From an uncultured Kiritimatiellota bacterium (GTDB lineage: Bacteria > Verrucomicrobiota > Kiritimatiellia > RFP12 > UBA1067), in NCBI GenBank assembly GCA_934667425.1, contig CAKULV010000016.1, positions 1-57,115 of the forward strand: DNA of 57,115 nt, given 5' to 3'. This document shows, piece by piece, positions 1 through 8,878 of this stretch (positions within the stretch are counted from its first letter, which is position 1; the number at the start of each line of letters is the position of its first letter). A model generated the notes under the pieces. The model was not told the DNA's origin. It was given only the letters and a program-made list of their open reading frames with translations, and did not search any database. Position numbers and translations under genes: made by a program.

Positions 1-1807
1 TTGCCTTCATCTCGCGGATTTCGCCGCGGGTGTAGAGCTGTGGCTTGAGTTCCATTCCGAACGCCTTGAGGATCGCGAAGATGTCGTCGCCCTTCGACTT
101 CAGCATCTGGTAGTATTCGCCGGGAAACTCCACGACCTGCCATCCCGCGAGGGCATCCGAGATTCTTGCGCCGGGGATTCCGTACGACCACTTCGAGTCT
201 TCCCTTGCCGCCTTGACCGCCAGTCGCGTCTTGCGTTGGATGATCCTGATCATCGTCAGCGCCATGAAGCAGACCATCAGGTGCGCCTTGATATGCTCTG
301 GCGTCTGGACGAACATGGGCCGGGTCTCGAGCGTTCCCTTCATCTCGCGGAACTGGTCTTCGATCTGCGTGAGGCCGTGGTACTTCTCAATCACCTCCCG
401 GTCGCCCATGTCGAGTTCTGAGGTGACAATCTGGTAGTGGCCCATGAGTTCGTTGAACTCGTTGAGCTTCGCCTCGTCGATCATCGGCATCAGGTCGGAC
501 GAATTGACTTTCTCGCCCGTGACCTTGTTGAGACACTCCTTCTTGAGAAAGCGCCTCAGCCCCTTGCCCTGGGCGGAGGTGATGCGGTAGCTGCCGGGGT
601 TCTCCCTGAGCTTCTGCAGGAACTCCATGAACGACCTGTTCTCGTTCTTCTCCCGTTCATGGAACGCCTTGCTCCAGTAGACGACGACCTTCTCCCTGAT
701 TTCGTGCTTCCTGCCGTTCCCGTCCTTCACGACGCGCTTGACGATGCGCGACTTGTGGCGGAACTTCTCGCTGACGACGGTGTAGCCGTCCAGGTCGATG
801 GCCCATGCGCGTTCGGCCTTGTCCGTCTTCCTGAGGCTTTTCGAGACGATGTAGCCGTTGCCCGCTTCGCGCACTGCGTACATGTTCGTCCCCGAGTACA
901 TGCCGCGGTCCGCGACGAGGACGAAGCGCTTGATCCCGAGGCCGCCGACTGTCTCGTTCATCGCAGGACGAAGCGTGTGGTGGTCGAGTGTGTTGCCCGG
1001 GAAGGTCGCGAACGAGATCGGGATGCCGCTGTCGTCGAGGAAGAGCCCGAGTTGCACGATGGGCTGCCTGCGGTTCTCCTTGCTGACGCCGAACTTCCTC
1101 AAGCCCGTGACGACGTTCCCGTCGGCGTCCTCGAAGTCGCCGTCCGGCCTCGCGGTCTCGAAGAAGAAGTTCGTCACGTCGTAGAACACCGTGCTGGGGT
1201 TCCGCCCGATTGCGCGGGTGATGCAGGTGTTCATGCGCTGGACGATCTGTCTCCTGTTCGCGTAGATGACGTCGAGCGCGTCATAGACGTTGTCCGGGTT
1301 GGTGCTCTTCACAAGAGGAGTGTAGTACTGGTCGTTCTGGCCCATCGTCGACCATTTCGACTCGGGATCGACGATCCTCCCGTAGGTCAGGAGCCGCACG
1401 ATTCCCGTGAGGTCGTACCTGATGCGCGAGGAGCACTTGACGCTCGCGAAGAGCTCGTCGAGCCCGAGCGCGCGGAAGACTGGGTCGAGGACGCACGGAG
1501 CAAGGCGCTTCGGATTGCCGATGCACTTTTCGTCTCCGCGGTCGAACGTGACCGTCCATCTGCGCACGGGCGCCTGGCCGACGTACGGTTCGAGCTCCTT
1601 GATGAGCGGCTTGCCATCGGAGAAGGACTCTCGCAGCCGCTTCAGGTAGTCCGGCTTGCCGTCGTCGTGCTTCGCAAGCGCACCGAGGCTGACGATGGTC
1701 TTCTTGCCAATCATCAGCTTTCCGTTGCTGCTTTTCATTCGTTTCAGCGACACGAGCCGTATGTACTCGTTGTTGCCCGACTTCAGTTTTTCGATGTGTA
1801 GCGACAT
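1..1807 (-). CDS. IS1634-type (IS4 superfamily) DDE transposase, C-terminus cut by window edge
   Basis: The reading frame stays open from ATG 1807 to the window edge (602 codons), so the C-terminus is missing. It begins MSLHIEKLKSGNNEYIRLV. It carries the three DDE catalytic blocks of IS4-superfamily transposases: D210 in FYDVTNFFFET, D300 in VADRGMYSG, and E483 in the Y-x2-L-x3-E-x6-K signature (YHGLTQIEDQFREMK, Lys490). The length and the IEDQFR block match the IS1634 group. The protein would cut and join the element's ends. An AAAGGT ribosome site lies five bases before the ATG and a good promoter lies just upstream. The outer inverted repeats were not identified: one end is outside the window and the other was not resolved between about 1850 and 2047. 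It looks intact as far as it is visible. Confidence 0.93.
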   Translation of the reverse strand, partial: MSLHIEKLKSGNNEYIRLVSLKRMKSSNGKLMIGKKTIVSLGALAKHDDGKPDYLKRLRESFSDGKPLIKELEPYVGQAPVRRWTVTFDRGDEKCIGNPKRLAPCVLDPVFRALGLDELFASVKCSSRIRYDLTGIVRLLTYGRIVDPESKWSTMGQNDQYYTPLVKSTNPDNVYDALDVIYANRRQIVQRMNTCITRAIGRNPSTVFYDVTNFFFETARPDGDFEDADGNVVTGLRKFGVSKENRRQPIVQLGLFLDDSGIPISFATFPGNTLDHHTLRPAMNETVGGLGIKRFVLVADRGMYSGTNMYAVREAGNGYIVSKSLRKTDKAERAWAIDLDGYTVVSEKFRHKSRIVKRVVKDGNGRKHEIREKVVVYWSKAFHEREKNENRSFMEFLQKLRENPGSYRITSAQGKGLRRFLKKECLNKVTGEKVNSSDLMPMIDEAKLNEFNELMGHYQIVTSELDMGDREVIEKYHGLTQIEDQFREMKGTLETRPMFVQTPEHIKAHLMVCFMALTMIRIIQRKTRLAVKAAREDSKWSYGIPGARISDALAGWQVVEFPGEYYQMLKSKGDDIFAILKAFGMELKPQLYTRGEIREMKA

Positions 1808-1842
1808 GTTGACCTTTGGTAAAATAACGGGATAACGATATT

Positions 1843-1872
1843 ATTATACAATAGATGGTGCACTTCAGTCAA
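1843..1872 (-). promoter_or_regulatory. Transposase promoter
   Basis: Read on the minus strand: TTGACT (1867-1872), 18 bases, then TATAAT (1843-1848), about 36 bases before the transposase ATG. The rest of 1873-2047 holds no gene that I can recognise. Confidence 0.6.
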
Positions 1873-2047
1873 TAGGGTACGCAACATTTTGAAGATTAGT
1901 CAGTCAGCCAACTGGCAAACTCGGGTTATACCACAGTCGGCATCCGCCGTGCAATCGGGCGATTCACGCATCGCCCTTCGCAAAGTATGTCGTAGGGGAT
2001 GGCCTTCGCGATAGAGACGAGTCTCTGCAATTTCTGTATGTTCAAAA

Positions 2048-2779
2048 TCAGGTCAGACCTAAATTTGTAATTTCGCAAGCGCACATATGCCGTACAGCCT
2101 CGTCAATCGCCGTTGGCAAATGGATCGGGAGCGCATGCTCACACCCATCGACCACCGTCACCTTCGCGTTTGCGAAAATGCGCTTCAGGTACCGGGCGTT
2201 CGAGCACCGCACTATGCCGTCCCTATCGCTCTGGAAAATGTGCACGGGGAAATTGCATCCGTTGCGGAAAGTCCGCTCAAGGTCATCCCTCAAATCCGTT
2301 TCGCGGAGATACCTCAGCCCGCGTTCGAGGTTTTCCGGAGCATCCATCATGTACGGGTTGGGCAACCCCTCCGGAGGGCCGAAAAGCCCCTGCCCGTGAG
2401 TGAGCTCAAGACCGTGCCTCAGAACCTCAAGCCGTCTCGGCGACATTCCGTCCCATCCGCCATCCACATCCTCCATCATCCGTGGCGTAGCCGCGATAAG
2501 CACGAGTCCGGCAATGCTGCCGGTGTATCTGTACGCGATCCGCAGGGCGGAACTGCCGCCCATCGACCATCCGACAACAACGAATCGCCCGCCTTGCGCA
2601 AACTCGCGTTCATGCCGCCCCTCAAGCTGATCCACATACGAGTACAGCCGAGGCGCACGCCCGTCCGGCGCAGGGCGAGCCATGAAGTCGCAAAGGCTCC
2701 ATGCCTTTGGGCTTGCCGCCCATCCGTTCAGCACGACTATGCCGGGAGCGACCTTGTCCATGGGCGGAGTTGCGGCCAC
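2048..2779 (-). CDS. Alpha/beta hydrolase, possibly a BioH-like pimeloyl-ACP methyl ester esterase
   Basis: A 243-residue cytoplasmic alpha/beta-hydrolase. Near the N-terminus it has the oxyanion-strand motif VVLNGWAAS, then the nucleophile elbow GWSMGG (GxSxG), an acidic residue in FQSDRDGIV and a C-terminal His in DGCEHALP, so the Ser-Asp-His triad is present. Small proteins of this shape include BioH and BioH-like esterases that finish pimeloyl-ACP for biotin synthesis; that role here is only an inference, since no bio genes are nearby. The GTG start directly abuts the nadB stop codon and is preceded by GGGGAAG. The next in-frame ATG (2761) has no visible ribosome site. Co-transcription with nadB and thrH is likely. 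Confidence 0.7.
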   Translation of the reverse strand: MAATPPMDKVAPGIVVLNGWAASPKAWSLCDFMARPAPDGRAPRLYSYVDQLEGRHEREFAQGGRFVVVGWSMGGSSALRIAYRYTGSIAGLVLIAATPRMMEDVDGGWDGMSPRRLEVLRHGLELTHGQGLFGPPEGLPNPYMMDAPENLERGLRYLRETDLRDDLERTFRNGCNFPVHIFQSDRDGIVRCSNARYLKRIFANAKVTVVDGCEHALPIHLPTAIDEAVRHMCACEITNLGLT

Positions 2780-4396
2780 CTATCTTCCCCGGTATCCCGG
2801 AAGGACCGTCGAGGCTATCTTCTCGGACGTCTCCGGATAGTCAAGCGTGTAGTGCAGACCCCTGGACTCCTTGCGCTTCTGTGCGCTTTTCACGATCAGT
2901 TCGGCGCATACCGCCAGATTACGCAGTTCAAGCGTATCGGGCGTGACAAGGTAGCGGAAGTAGTAGTCGTGTATCTCGCGGCGCAGCGTCCGTAGCCGAC
3001 GGAGTGCCCGCGCAAGACGCTTGTCCGTGCGGACTATGCCTACGTAGTCCCACATGAGGCGGCGTATCTCGTCCCACATGTGCGCGACAAGCACGGCCTC
3101 GTCCGGAGCGACCGCCTTCCCGGTCTTCCACGCCGGAATGGCCATCTTCCTGTCAAGCCTGACAGGATGCACGCTAAGCCGCTTTGCGGTAAGCCGAGCG
3201 CATACAAGCGCCTCCATGAGCGAGTTGGAAGCGAGACGGTTCGCGCCGTGCAGTCCGGTGCATGCGCATTCGCCGACGGCCGACAGACCCTTCACGTTTG
3301 TCCTCCCGTCGACCGTCGCCTGTATGCCGCCGCAGCAGTAATGCGCCGCGGGAACTATCGGGACGAGATCCTTCGCCATGTCAATCCCGAACGACAGGCA
3401 CTTCCTGTATATGTTCGGGAAGCGTTTCATGAGATAGGCCCGCCCCTTCCTGCGGATGTCCAGGAACATGCATGGGGCTCCGGTGCGCTTCATCTCCGAA
3501 TCTATGGAGCGGGCAACGATGTCGCGCGGGGCCAGTGAGCCGCGTGGGTCGTACTTCTCCATGAACGGCCGCCCCTTGCCGTCCACAAGGATCGCGCCTT
3601 CGCCGCGAACCGCCTCCGAAATCAGGAAGCGCTTGGCGTTCGGATGGTACAGGCACGTCGGATGGAACTGTATGAACTCCATGTTCTCTATCTTCGCGCC
3701 GGCGCGCCACGCGAGGGCGATGCCGTCGCCGGTCGCAGTGTCGGGATTGCACGTGTAGAGGTACACCTTGCCGCAGCCGCCCGTCGCGAGGATCGTGTTC
3801 GGCGAGCGGATCGCGTATATCTCGTGCGTAATGGTGTCGAGCACGTACGCGCCGACGCACTGGTGCGGAGCCTTCTTCATCCCGAGGCGGCGAGTGGTCG
3901 TTATGAGGTCGATTACCGTTGTGTTCTCGAGTATGGTGATCTCAGGATGCTTGCCGATGGTGCGTATCATCGCAGACTCGCACTTCTCGCCGGAAATGTC
4001 CCCGGCATGGAAAATGCGACGTGCGCTGTGCCCGCCCTCGCGCGTCAGGTCCCACGAGCCATCAGGTTTCTTGTTGAACTTGACTCCGCACTTTACGAGA
4101 TCGGCGATTCCCTTCGGGGCCTCCGCCACGATGCGGGCAACCACTCGTTCGGTGCAAAGTCCCGCACCGGCGATCTGCGTGTCTTTCAGATGCGCCTTGA
4201 AAGAATCGTCCGGAGAGGCCACGCAGCATATTCCGCCCTGGGCGAAATTCGTGTTGCAGTCGTTCAGATGGCGTTTCGTGGCCAACACCACCTTGCCGTA
4301 CGGCGCGAGATGGAGCGCCGTCATCAGCCCCCCCATCCCCGATCCGACTACAAAATAGTCGCAGTCTAAAATACGCATGTTTCCGCAAGAGCCCAT
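2780..4396 (-). CDS. nadB: L-aspartate oxidase
   Basis: 538 residues, normal for NadB, the FAD flavoprotein that oxidises L-aspartate to iminoaspartate for de novo NAD synthesis. It shows the N-terminal Rossmann motif VVGSGMGGLMTAL, the family block NFAQGGI at about residue 51, GGHSARRIFHAGDISG in the middle, and the late FAD-binding stretch GECACTGLHGANRLASNSL. The C-terminal helical domain is present. NadA and NadC are not in the window. It is 19 bases downstream of thrH and abuts the following hydrolase, so a three-gene unit is probable. Start chosen at ATG 4396, with GAGG five bases upstream; an in-frame ATG at 4378 is an alternative. Confidence 0.95.
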   Translation of the reverse strand: MGSCGNMRILDCDYFVVGSGMGGLMTALHLAPYGKVVLATKRHLNDCNTNFAQGGICCVASPDDSFKAHLKDTQIAGAGLCTERVVARIVAEAPKGIADLVKCGVKFNKKPDGSWDLTREGGHSARRIFHAGDISGEKCESAMIRTIGKHPEITILENTTVIDLITTTRRLGMKKAPHQCVGAYVLDTITHEIYAIRSPNTILATGGCGKVYLYTCNPDTATGDGIALAWRAGAKIENMEFIQFHPTCLYHPNAKRFLISEAVRGEGAILVDGKGRPFMEKYDPRGSLAPRDIVARSIDSEMKRTGAPCMFLDIRRKGRAYLMKRFPNIYRKCLSFGIDMAKDLVPIVPAAHYCCGGIQATVDGRTNVKGLSAVGECACTGLHGANRLASNSLMEALVCARLTAKRLSVHPVRLDRKMAIPAWKTGKAVAPDEAVLVAHMWDEIRRLMWDYVGIVRTDKRLARALRRLRTLRREIHDYYFRYLVTPDTLELRNLAVCAELIVKSAQKRKESRGLHYTLDYPETSEKIASTVLPGYRGR

Positions 4397-4415
4397 TTTG
4401 CCTCGATCGCTTACT

Positions 4416-5024
4416 TTACTTTACGCCGGCGGCATCGAAGATCGCGGCCTTCAGGTCGCCGTACGACTCGAACGCCGCAAGGTCGGGGTTGTCCCTCTTT
4501 ATCGCCTCGGTAGACCTGAAAAGGAATCCAGCCTTTGAGGCTCGGATCATTGCAAGGTCGTTGAAGCTGTCGCCAGCGGCAATCGTCTCGAAGCCGCAGG
4601 CCTGCAGCGACCTGACGGTGGTCAGCTTCGATTTCGGACAGCGCATCCTGTAGCCTACCACCTCGCCGGACGGCGCCACTTCAAGTTCGTTGCAGAACAG
4701 CGACGGCCAGCCTAGTTTCTTCATGAGGGGGCGTCCGAAAAGGTCGAACGTGTCGGATATTATCACCACCTGCATCTTTTCCCGCAGGGCGTCAAGGAAA
4801 TCGCGGGCGCCCTCCATCGGCTCTATCTGGGAAATGACGGACTCGATTTCCTTGAAGCCAAGGCCGTGCTTCTTCAGCAGCGCGAGACGGTACTGCATAA
4901 GCTTATCGTAATCCGGCTCATCGCGCGTTGTGCGGCGAAAGTCGGGGATGCCGGTCTTTTCGGCAAACGCAATCCAGATTTCAGGGACGAGAACTCCCTC
5001 CAGGTCAAGACAGGTTATATGCAT
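4416..5024 (-). CDS. thrH: Phosphoserine phosphatase / homoserine phosphotransferase, HAD superfamily
   Basis: 202 residues matching ThrH closely from the first residues (CLDLEGVLVPEIWIAFAEKT). The HAD nucleophile Asp7 sits in DLEG in place of the usual DxDGT, as in known ThrH proteins; motif II is VVIISDTF and motif III is AAGDSFNDLAM. ThrH removes phosphate from phosphoserine and can pass it to homoserine, linking serine and threonine metabolism in the cytoplasm. The ATG at 5024 has only a weak ribosome site. A 12-base element shared with two exoprotein promoters lies in its upstream region (5068-5079). It leads the thrH-nadB-hydrolase group. Confidence 0.93.
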   Translation of the reverse strand: MHITCLDLEGVLVPEIWIAFAEKTGIPDFRRTTRDEPDYDKLMQYRLALLKKHGLGFKEIESVISQIEPMEGARDFLDALREKMQVVIISDTFDLFGRPLMKKLGWPSLFCNELEVAPSGEVVGYRMRCPKSKLTTVRSLQACGFETIAAGDSFNDLAMIRASKAGFLFRSTEAIKRDNPDLAAFESYGDLKAAIFDAAGVK

Positions 5025-5067
5025 AGGGCAACTCTGTGTTTATCCGTTTACTTAATGAAGATGATTT

Positions 5068-5079
5068 GAAATGGCGACA
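5068..5079 (-). promoter_or_regulatory. Copy of the TGTCGCCATTTC element upstream of thrH
   Basis: The minus strand reads TGTCGCCATTTC here, identical to the sequence directly downstream of the -10 boxes at 20692 and 38260. A weaker -10-like TTAGAT precedes it, and no clear -35 box is visible. Whether it works as an operator or initial transcribed sequence is unknown. Confidence 0.4.
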
Positions 5080-5100
5080 TCTAAAAACCTCTGTGCAATC

Positions 5101-5763
5101 CTACATTACGTGCCAGAGTATGCAGAAGAAGTGGCATAGGGATCCGGCAAGCACAAACAGGTGCCATATGGGATGGTTGTACGGCAGGCTCTTCCACAGG
5201 TAGAACACGCAGCCAAGCGTGTACAGCGCACCGCCAAGCAGAAGCCACATGAAGCCAACCGCATGGAGTGATCTCGCAAGCGGAACTATCGCGATTACCG
5301 CCACCCAGCCCATCACCACATACGCCGCCGTGGACAGATAGCGGCACTTGCCGGTGTTCCACACCTTCACGAGGACTCCCGCAATCACCGAAGCCCACTC
5401 GATCCCGAAGATCGTCCATCCCATTGCGGCGTGGCCGCTTTCACGCAGCGTCACGAGGCAGAACGGCGTGTATGTGCCCGCGATGAGGAAATATATCGCC
5501 ATGTGATCGAGGATGTTCAGAACATCCTTCGCAGGCTTGTAGGTAACGGCATGGTATGCGCTCGATATGGAATACAGCAATATCGTGGTCGCCCCGTATA
5601 TGCAGCCGGATGTGATCTTCCACCCAAGGCCTGTGCCAGAATGGATGGCCTGCCACACCAACAAAGCAATCATCGCCGAGCCCAGATGAGACCCGACGAT
5701 GTGTATTACGGAATTGGCGACTTCTTCGCCAGCCGTGTAGGGCTTCTCACAGTTGGCTACCAT
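5101..5763 (-). CDS. trhA: Hemolysin III / TrhA-family seven-helix membrane protein
   Basis: 220 residues with about seven hydrophobic segments and the PAQR/hemolysin III signatures: the early EEVANSVIHIVGSHLG block, SSAYHAV in the second segment, LDHMAIYFLIAGTYTPF in the middle and the C-terminal HPIWHLFVLAGSLCHFF. The conserved Ser, Asp and His residues that form the metal site of the family are present. These are inner-membrane proteins linked to membrane lipid homeostasis in E. coli; the older hemolysin name does not imply a toxin. The start ATG is four bases after the secG stop, so it is co-transcribed with secG. Confidence 0.9.
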   Translation of the reverse strand: MVANCEKPYTAGEEVANSVIHIVGSHLGSAMIALLVWQAIHSGTGLGWKITSGCIYGATTILLYSISSAYHAVTYKPAKDVLNILDHMAIYFLIAGTYTPFCLVTLRESGHAAMGWTIFGIEWASVIAGVLVKVWNTGKCRYLSTAAYVVMGWVAVIAIVPLARSLHAVGFMWLLLGGALYTLGCVFYLWKSLPYNHPIWHLFVLAGSLCHFFCILWHVM

Positions 5764-5767
5764 CGGC

Positions 5768-6178
5768 TCACTTGGCCGGAGCCGCAGGGGCGGCCTCTAC
5801 AGGCGCTGCGGGGGCAGCCGGCGGCGCTGCGGGGGCCTTGGCGTCGGCGGCAGGGAGCTCCGGCATCTGCGGGGCCGGCATCACGGGCGCCTGCTCCACT
5901 GGAGCTGCCGGCTCGATGCCCCTCATAACGCTCTTTGAATTGGCCGTTGACGTGAAACGCGCAAGCGCAAGAGTGTTGAGCAGAAAGATCGTGCCGAGGA
6001 TTATCGTGCCCTTGATCAGCACATTGCCGGCATCTGCGCCAAACGCGGCTTCAGCCATTCCGCCGCCGATCACGCCGCCCAGCCCTCCCTCTTTCGGCTT
6101 CTGCAGCATGACAATCCCGGCAAGAAGCAGGCAGACGCAAACTTCAATCACATATAGAAACCCAATGAGAATCGACAT
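5768..6178 (-). CDS. secG: Preprotein translocase subunit SecG with a long Ala/Pro tail
   Basis: 136 residues. The first 75 or so form the normal SecG hairpin: a membrane helix (FLYVIEVCVCLLLAGIVMLQ), the conserved cytoplasmic loop KPKEGGLGGVIGGGMAEAAFG, and a second helix ending at FLLNTLALARF. SecG assists SecYE in protein export. The last 50 residues are an unusual low-complexity tail rich in Ala and Pro, ending APAAPAK, of no evident function. It has its own promoter and the ribosome site GAAAGGAAAACAGAAG. The first gene of a secG-trhA pair. Confidence 0.92.
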   Translation of the reverse strand: MSILIGFLYVIEVCVCLLLAGIVMLQKPKEGGLGGVIGGGMAEAAFGADAGNVLIKGTIILGTIFLLNTLALARFTSTANSKSVMRGIEPAAPVEQAPVMPAPQMPELPAADAKAPAAPPAAPAAPVEAAPAAPAK

Positions 6179-6212
6179 TCTTCTGTTTTCCTTTCAAAAA
6201 AAAACTCGGCAT

Positions 6213-6241
6213 ATTATACTTGAATTGGAACATCTTTGCAA
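6213..6241 (-). promoter_or_regulatory. secG promoter
   Basis: Minus strand: TTGCAA (6236-6241), 17 bases, TATAAT (6213-6218), about 35 bases upstream of the secG ATG. The -35 side abuts the end of the upstream fusion enzyme. Confidence 0.65.
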
Positions 6242-6251
6242 GCGCGGAGGC

Positions 6252-8777
6252 CTACCAGCCATGCCTGGCGGCGAAATCGAGGAAACGCTTCCAGTCATAC
6301 GCCATGAGATCGTGCCCACCCTTGCGCAGGTGGAACGATATAGACCCATCCTGCAGATCCTCGCCCACGGACGGGAAGCCGTTCGGCGACACAAGGCCTT
6401 TCTTGCCGTATAGTTCCCATGCGGGGGAGGCGAACGACGCGGACATGAACTGTCCTCGAGGTCCCGCACCGTCATCGTCAGAAGCAGCCGCGAGACAAAG
6501 CAGACGAGGAGCTATGAGCGCCAGAAGCTGGTGCTGGTCGAACGGCATGTCGAGGTCATGTCCGGCATACTTGTCGAAGCGGCGGCAGAACCACTGGCGA
6601 AACCGCTGTATCCTGCCGATATGTTCGTCGTTTACCGGAGCCTGCTCAAGATGGTTCAGCTTGTCTCCGCAGCACCCGGCGCCGCTCGAACAGCAAAGGG
6701 CGAAGCGCGGATCCGTCGCCGCCGCCCAGATCGCGGTCTTCCCGCAGCGAGAGAGCCCGACAACCGCCATGCGGGAGGCGTTTGCCATCGGTTCGGTCTC
6801 AAGCCAGTCGGCGACGCGGCTCGCACCCCAGGCCCATGCGGAGAGCGCACCCCAGCTTTCCTCGGTGCGCGTCCCCTTCTTCTCGAAGCACCGGTAGGCC
6901 CCAACCCGGAAGCCGTAGTCATCGTCTGGCGCAACATCCGTTACGCGATAGGCGACCGTAGCGTAGCCTCGCGCAAGGATCTTCTGCACCGGCCAGCGCT
7001 CGTTCAGCTGCTTCGGCCACTCCTGACCATCTCCGGGATGGCGATGCGTGTTGAGCCCGTCGTTGGCAAGCCCCACATAGACAAACGCCGGAACCGGTTT
7101 GGATGCGTTCTTCGGGAAATAGGCTGTCGCGGTAAAGTCCCGCGAACCGTACGCGCCGCCATAGGCAATCCGCACAACCTTCAGGATGGCAGTGCCGCCA
7201 AGCGCTTCGCGGTCTTCGCGGACAGTCTCGAATGTCAATTGATCGGGACGTTCCACCGGCCTTACCCCGAAAACCTCATGGGTAAACGTGTCCAGGATCT
7301 CGCCGCGCCTTGCGCGCTCCCATTCCTCTTTCGTCTTGACGCTGGATCCGTCCTTGCAGGTCATGAGCGGCGGCAGGGCAAGCGGCATGAACTCCGACCG
7401 GCAGTCGGAGGTGCGTTCCGAGAAGAATGCGGGCTGACGGAAGTCCGTATCGCCCGCCCTAAGCGAAAAACGGGCGTTCCGCAGACAAATCCGGTCGGCA
7501 CGGTCAACGTAGAGTCCGAACGCGGGGAGTCGCAGACGGCGGAACATCGTGGCTTCCGGATAGCATCCGTCCAATTCCGATCCAGGGGTGTCGAATCTCC
7601 ATGACATAGGCTTGTTTTCCCCAACGCAGACGATGTCCACGTTTTCAAGGAGAACGTCATTTGGCCTGCATGCATCCACGCCTGATATGCTGCTTGGGAT
7701 GGTTGCGAGAGCGCTGCCTCGCACATTGCGGATCGCTATGTTGCGCAGGATGCGCTTGTCGCTGGGCGGGATTCCGCAGCGCCGGGATGTGCGAGATCCG
7801 CCACGGACGAATATGGGCACCATGAATCCCTGCACATCGATTCCGTCAAACGTCACATTCTCCACAATGCCGCCGTCCACACACTCGACGCAGATGGCCG
7901 ATATGCCAACTCCCGACTTGTAGCGCTCGAAGCCCTTGCGCTCATAGGCGGGACGCCCCTCCCGTCCCGGAGTTCGGTCGATGAAGTCACGCCTTGGAAA
8001 GTCCGTACGGCAATCTTCGAAGCGTATATTGCGCATCGTGCCGTGCGAAGCGGTGCCGAGCTTGAGTCCGTTGCAGTGGGAGCGGGCCACGCAGCGGCGC
8101 ACGACCACATTCTCGACGGTGAAGTCCGGCGTGTTGGACTTTATGCAAATGGCGTCGTCTCCGCCATCAACATCGCAGTCCTCGATCAGCACGTTGCGGG
8201 CCTCGATGTCGAAGCCGTCATTGTTGTGGTGGGCGTGGCTATCGATGCGCACGCGCCTGGCGACAACTCCATCGCAGCACTTGAACACGATGCCCCAGCA
8301 GGCGGCATCCCGCAGGGTGAAGCCTTCCAGGCGAATGTCGGCGGAATCCGCAAACACTATGCCGCGAGGACGAAGCCCCTCCAGGCATATGCTCTTCGGG
8401 ACGTTCCTGAAGTCCATGGAGAACCGCTCGCCGCGTCCATTGATTTCCCCCGATCCGGTGATGGCGACATTGGTAACGCCGAAGCCCACCACAACGGCGC
8501 TCCATGTCCCCTCGGAATACGGTAGAGTGACGGCGCGATAGTTCTCCATCCCCGCCGCGCCCTCCAGCACCGCGCCCTTCTCAAGATGAAGCGCGACATT
8601 GCTCTTAAGCTCGAGCTGTCCAACCGGGTGAATGCCGGATGGAACGACTACGCGCCCGCCGCCGTTGGCCGCGGCGGCATCGATGGCCGACTGCCACCTG
8701 GCCGTTTCCAATTCCGCTCCGCAAACCACAGAGGCGCACACTGCAAGCGCTCCCGCCACAACAAGGCCTTTTCCCAT
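6252..8777 (-). CDS. Secreted two-domain enzyme: GH28 polygalacturonase-like + CE15 glucuronoyl-esterase-like
   Basis: An exported fusion of 841 residues from the chosen start. After the signal peptide (GKGLVVAGALAVCASVVCGA) comes a parallel beta-helix with the GH28 active-site blocks: HNNDGFD (Asp187), DGGDDAICIKS (Asp207/Asp208) and SHCNGLKLGT (His234). From about residue 470 a second alpha/beta-hydrolase domain resembles CE15, with the nucleophile elbow VGLSRCGKTAI (Ser676), FDQH, PRGQF and the terminal LRKGGHDLMAYDW (His822). GH28 enzymes cut polygalacturonan; CE15 esterases cleave uronate esters. Compared with the CE15 gene at 28669, NDSG is replaced by SGAG, removing one acidic residue. 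Start ATG 8777 has AAGGGA six bases upstream; ATG 8783 is close behind. No gene shares its transcript. Confidence 0.88.
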   Translation of the reverse strand: MGKGLVVAGALAVCASVVCGAELETARWQSAIDAAAANGGGRVVVPSGIHPVGQLELKSNVALHLEKGAVLEGAAGMENYRAVTLPYSEGTWSAVVVGFGVTNVAITGSGEINGRGERFSMDFRNVPKSICLEGLRPRGIVFADSADIRLEGFTLRDAACWGIVFKCCDGVVARRVRIDSHAHHNNDGFDIEARNVLIEDCDVDGGDDAICIKSNTPDFTVENVVVRRCVARSHCNGLKLGTASHGTMRNIRFEDCRTDFPRRDFIDRTPGREGRPAYERKGFERYKSGVGISAICVECVDGGIVENVTFDGIDVQGFMVPIFVRGGSRTSRRCGIPPSDKRILRNIAIRNVRGSALATIPSSISGVDACRPNDVLLENVDIVCVGENKPMSWRFDTPGSELDGCYPEATMFRRLRLPAFGLYVDRADRICLRNARFSLRAGDTDFRQPAFFSERTSDCRSEFMPLALPPLMTCKDGSSVKTKEEWERARRGEILDTFTHEVFGVRPVERPDQLTFETVREDREALGGTAILKVVRIAYGGAYGSRDFTATAYFPKNASKPVPAFVYVGLANDGLNTHRHPGDGQEWPKQLNERWPVQKILARGYATVAYRVTDVAPDDDYGFRVGAYRCFEKKGTRTEESWGALSAWAWGASRVADWLETEPMANASRMAVVGLSRCGKTAIWAAATDPRFALCCSSGAGCCGDKLNHLEQAPVNDEHIGRIQRFRQWFCRRFDKYAGHDLDMPFDQHQLLALIAPRLLCLAAASDDDGAGPRGQFMSASFASPAWELYGKKGLVSPNGFPSVGEDLQDGSISFHLRKGGHDLMAYDWKRFLDFAARHGW

Positions 8778-8878
8778 TGGCATTCCCTTCCGGCAAAGAT
8801 TGACATTATGGAAAGCATCACTTCCAGCCAAAATGCCGGAAGCGATGCATCCAACCTAACGCGACATGAGGCGCAAGA

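Noticed and set aside
437..1801. Open frame of 454 codons on the plus strand
   Set aside because: It lies entirely antisense to the transposase, has skewed composition (Val, Asp, Arg, Ala rich) and no motif; the transposase on the other strand has all catalytic blocks.
2048..2075. Terminator at the end of the alpha/beta hydrolase
   Set aside because: The aggtc-gacct palindrome is only five base pairs and the T-run is short; too weak to call.
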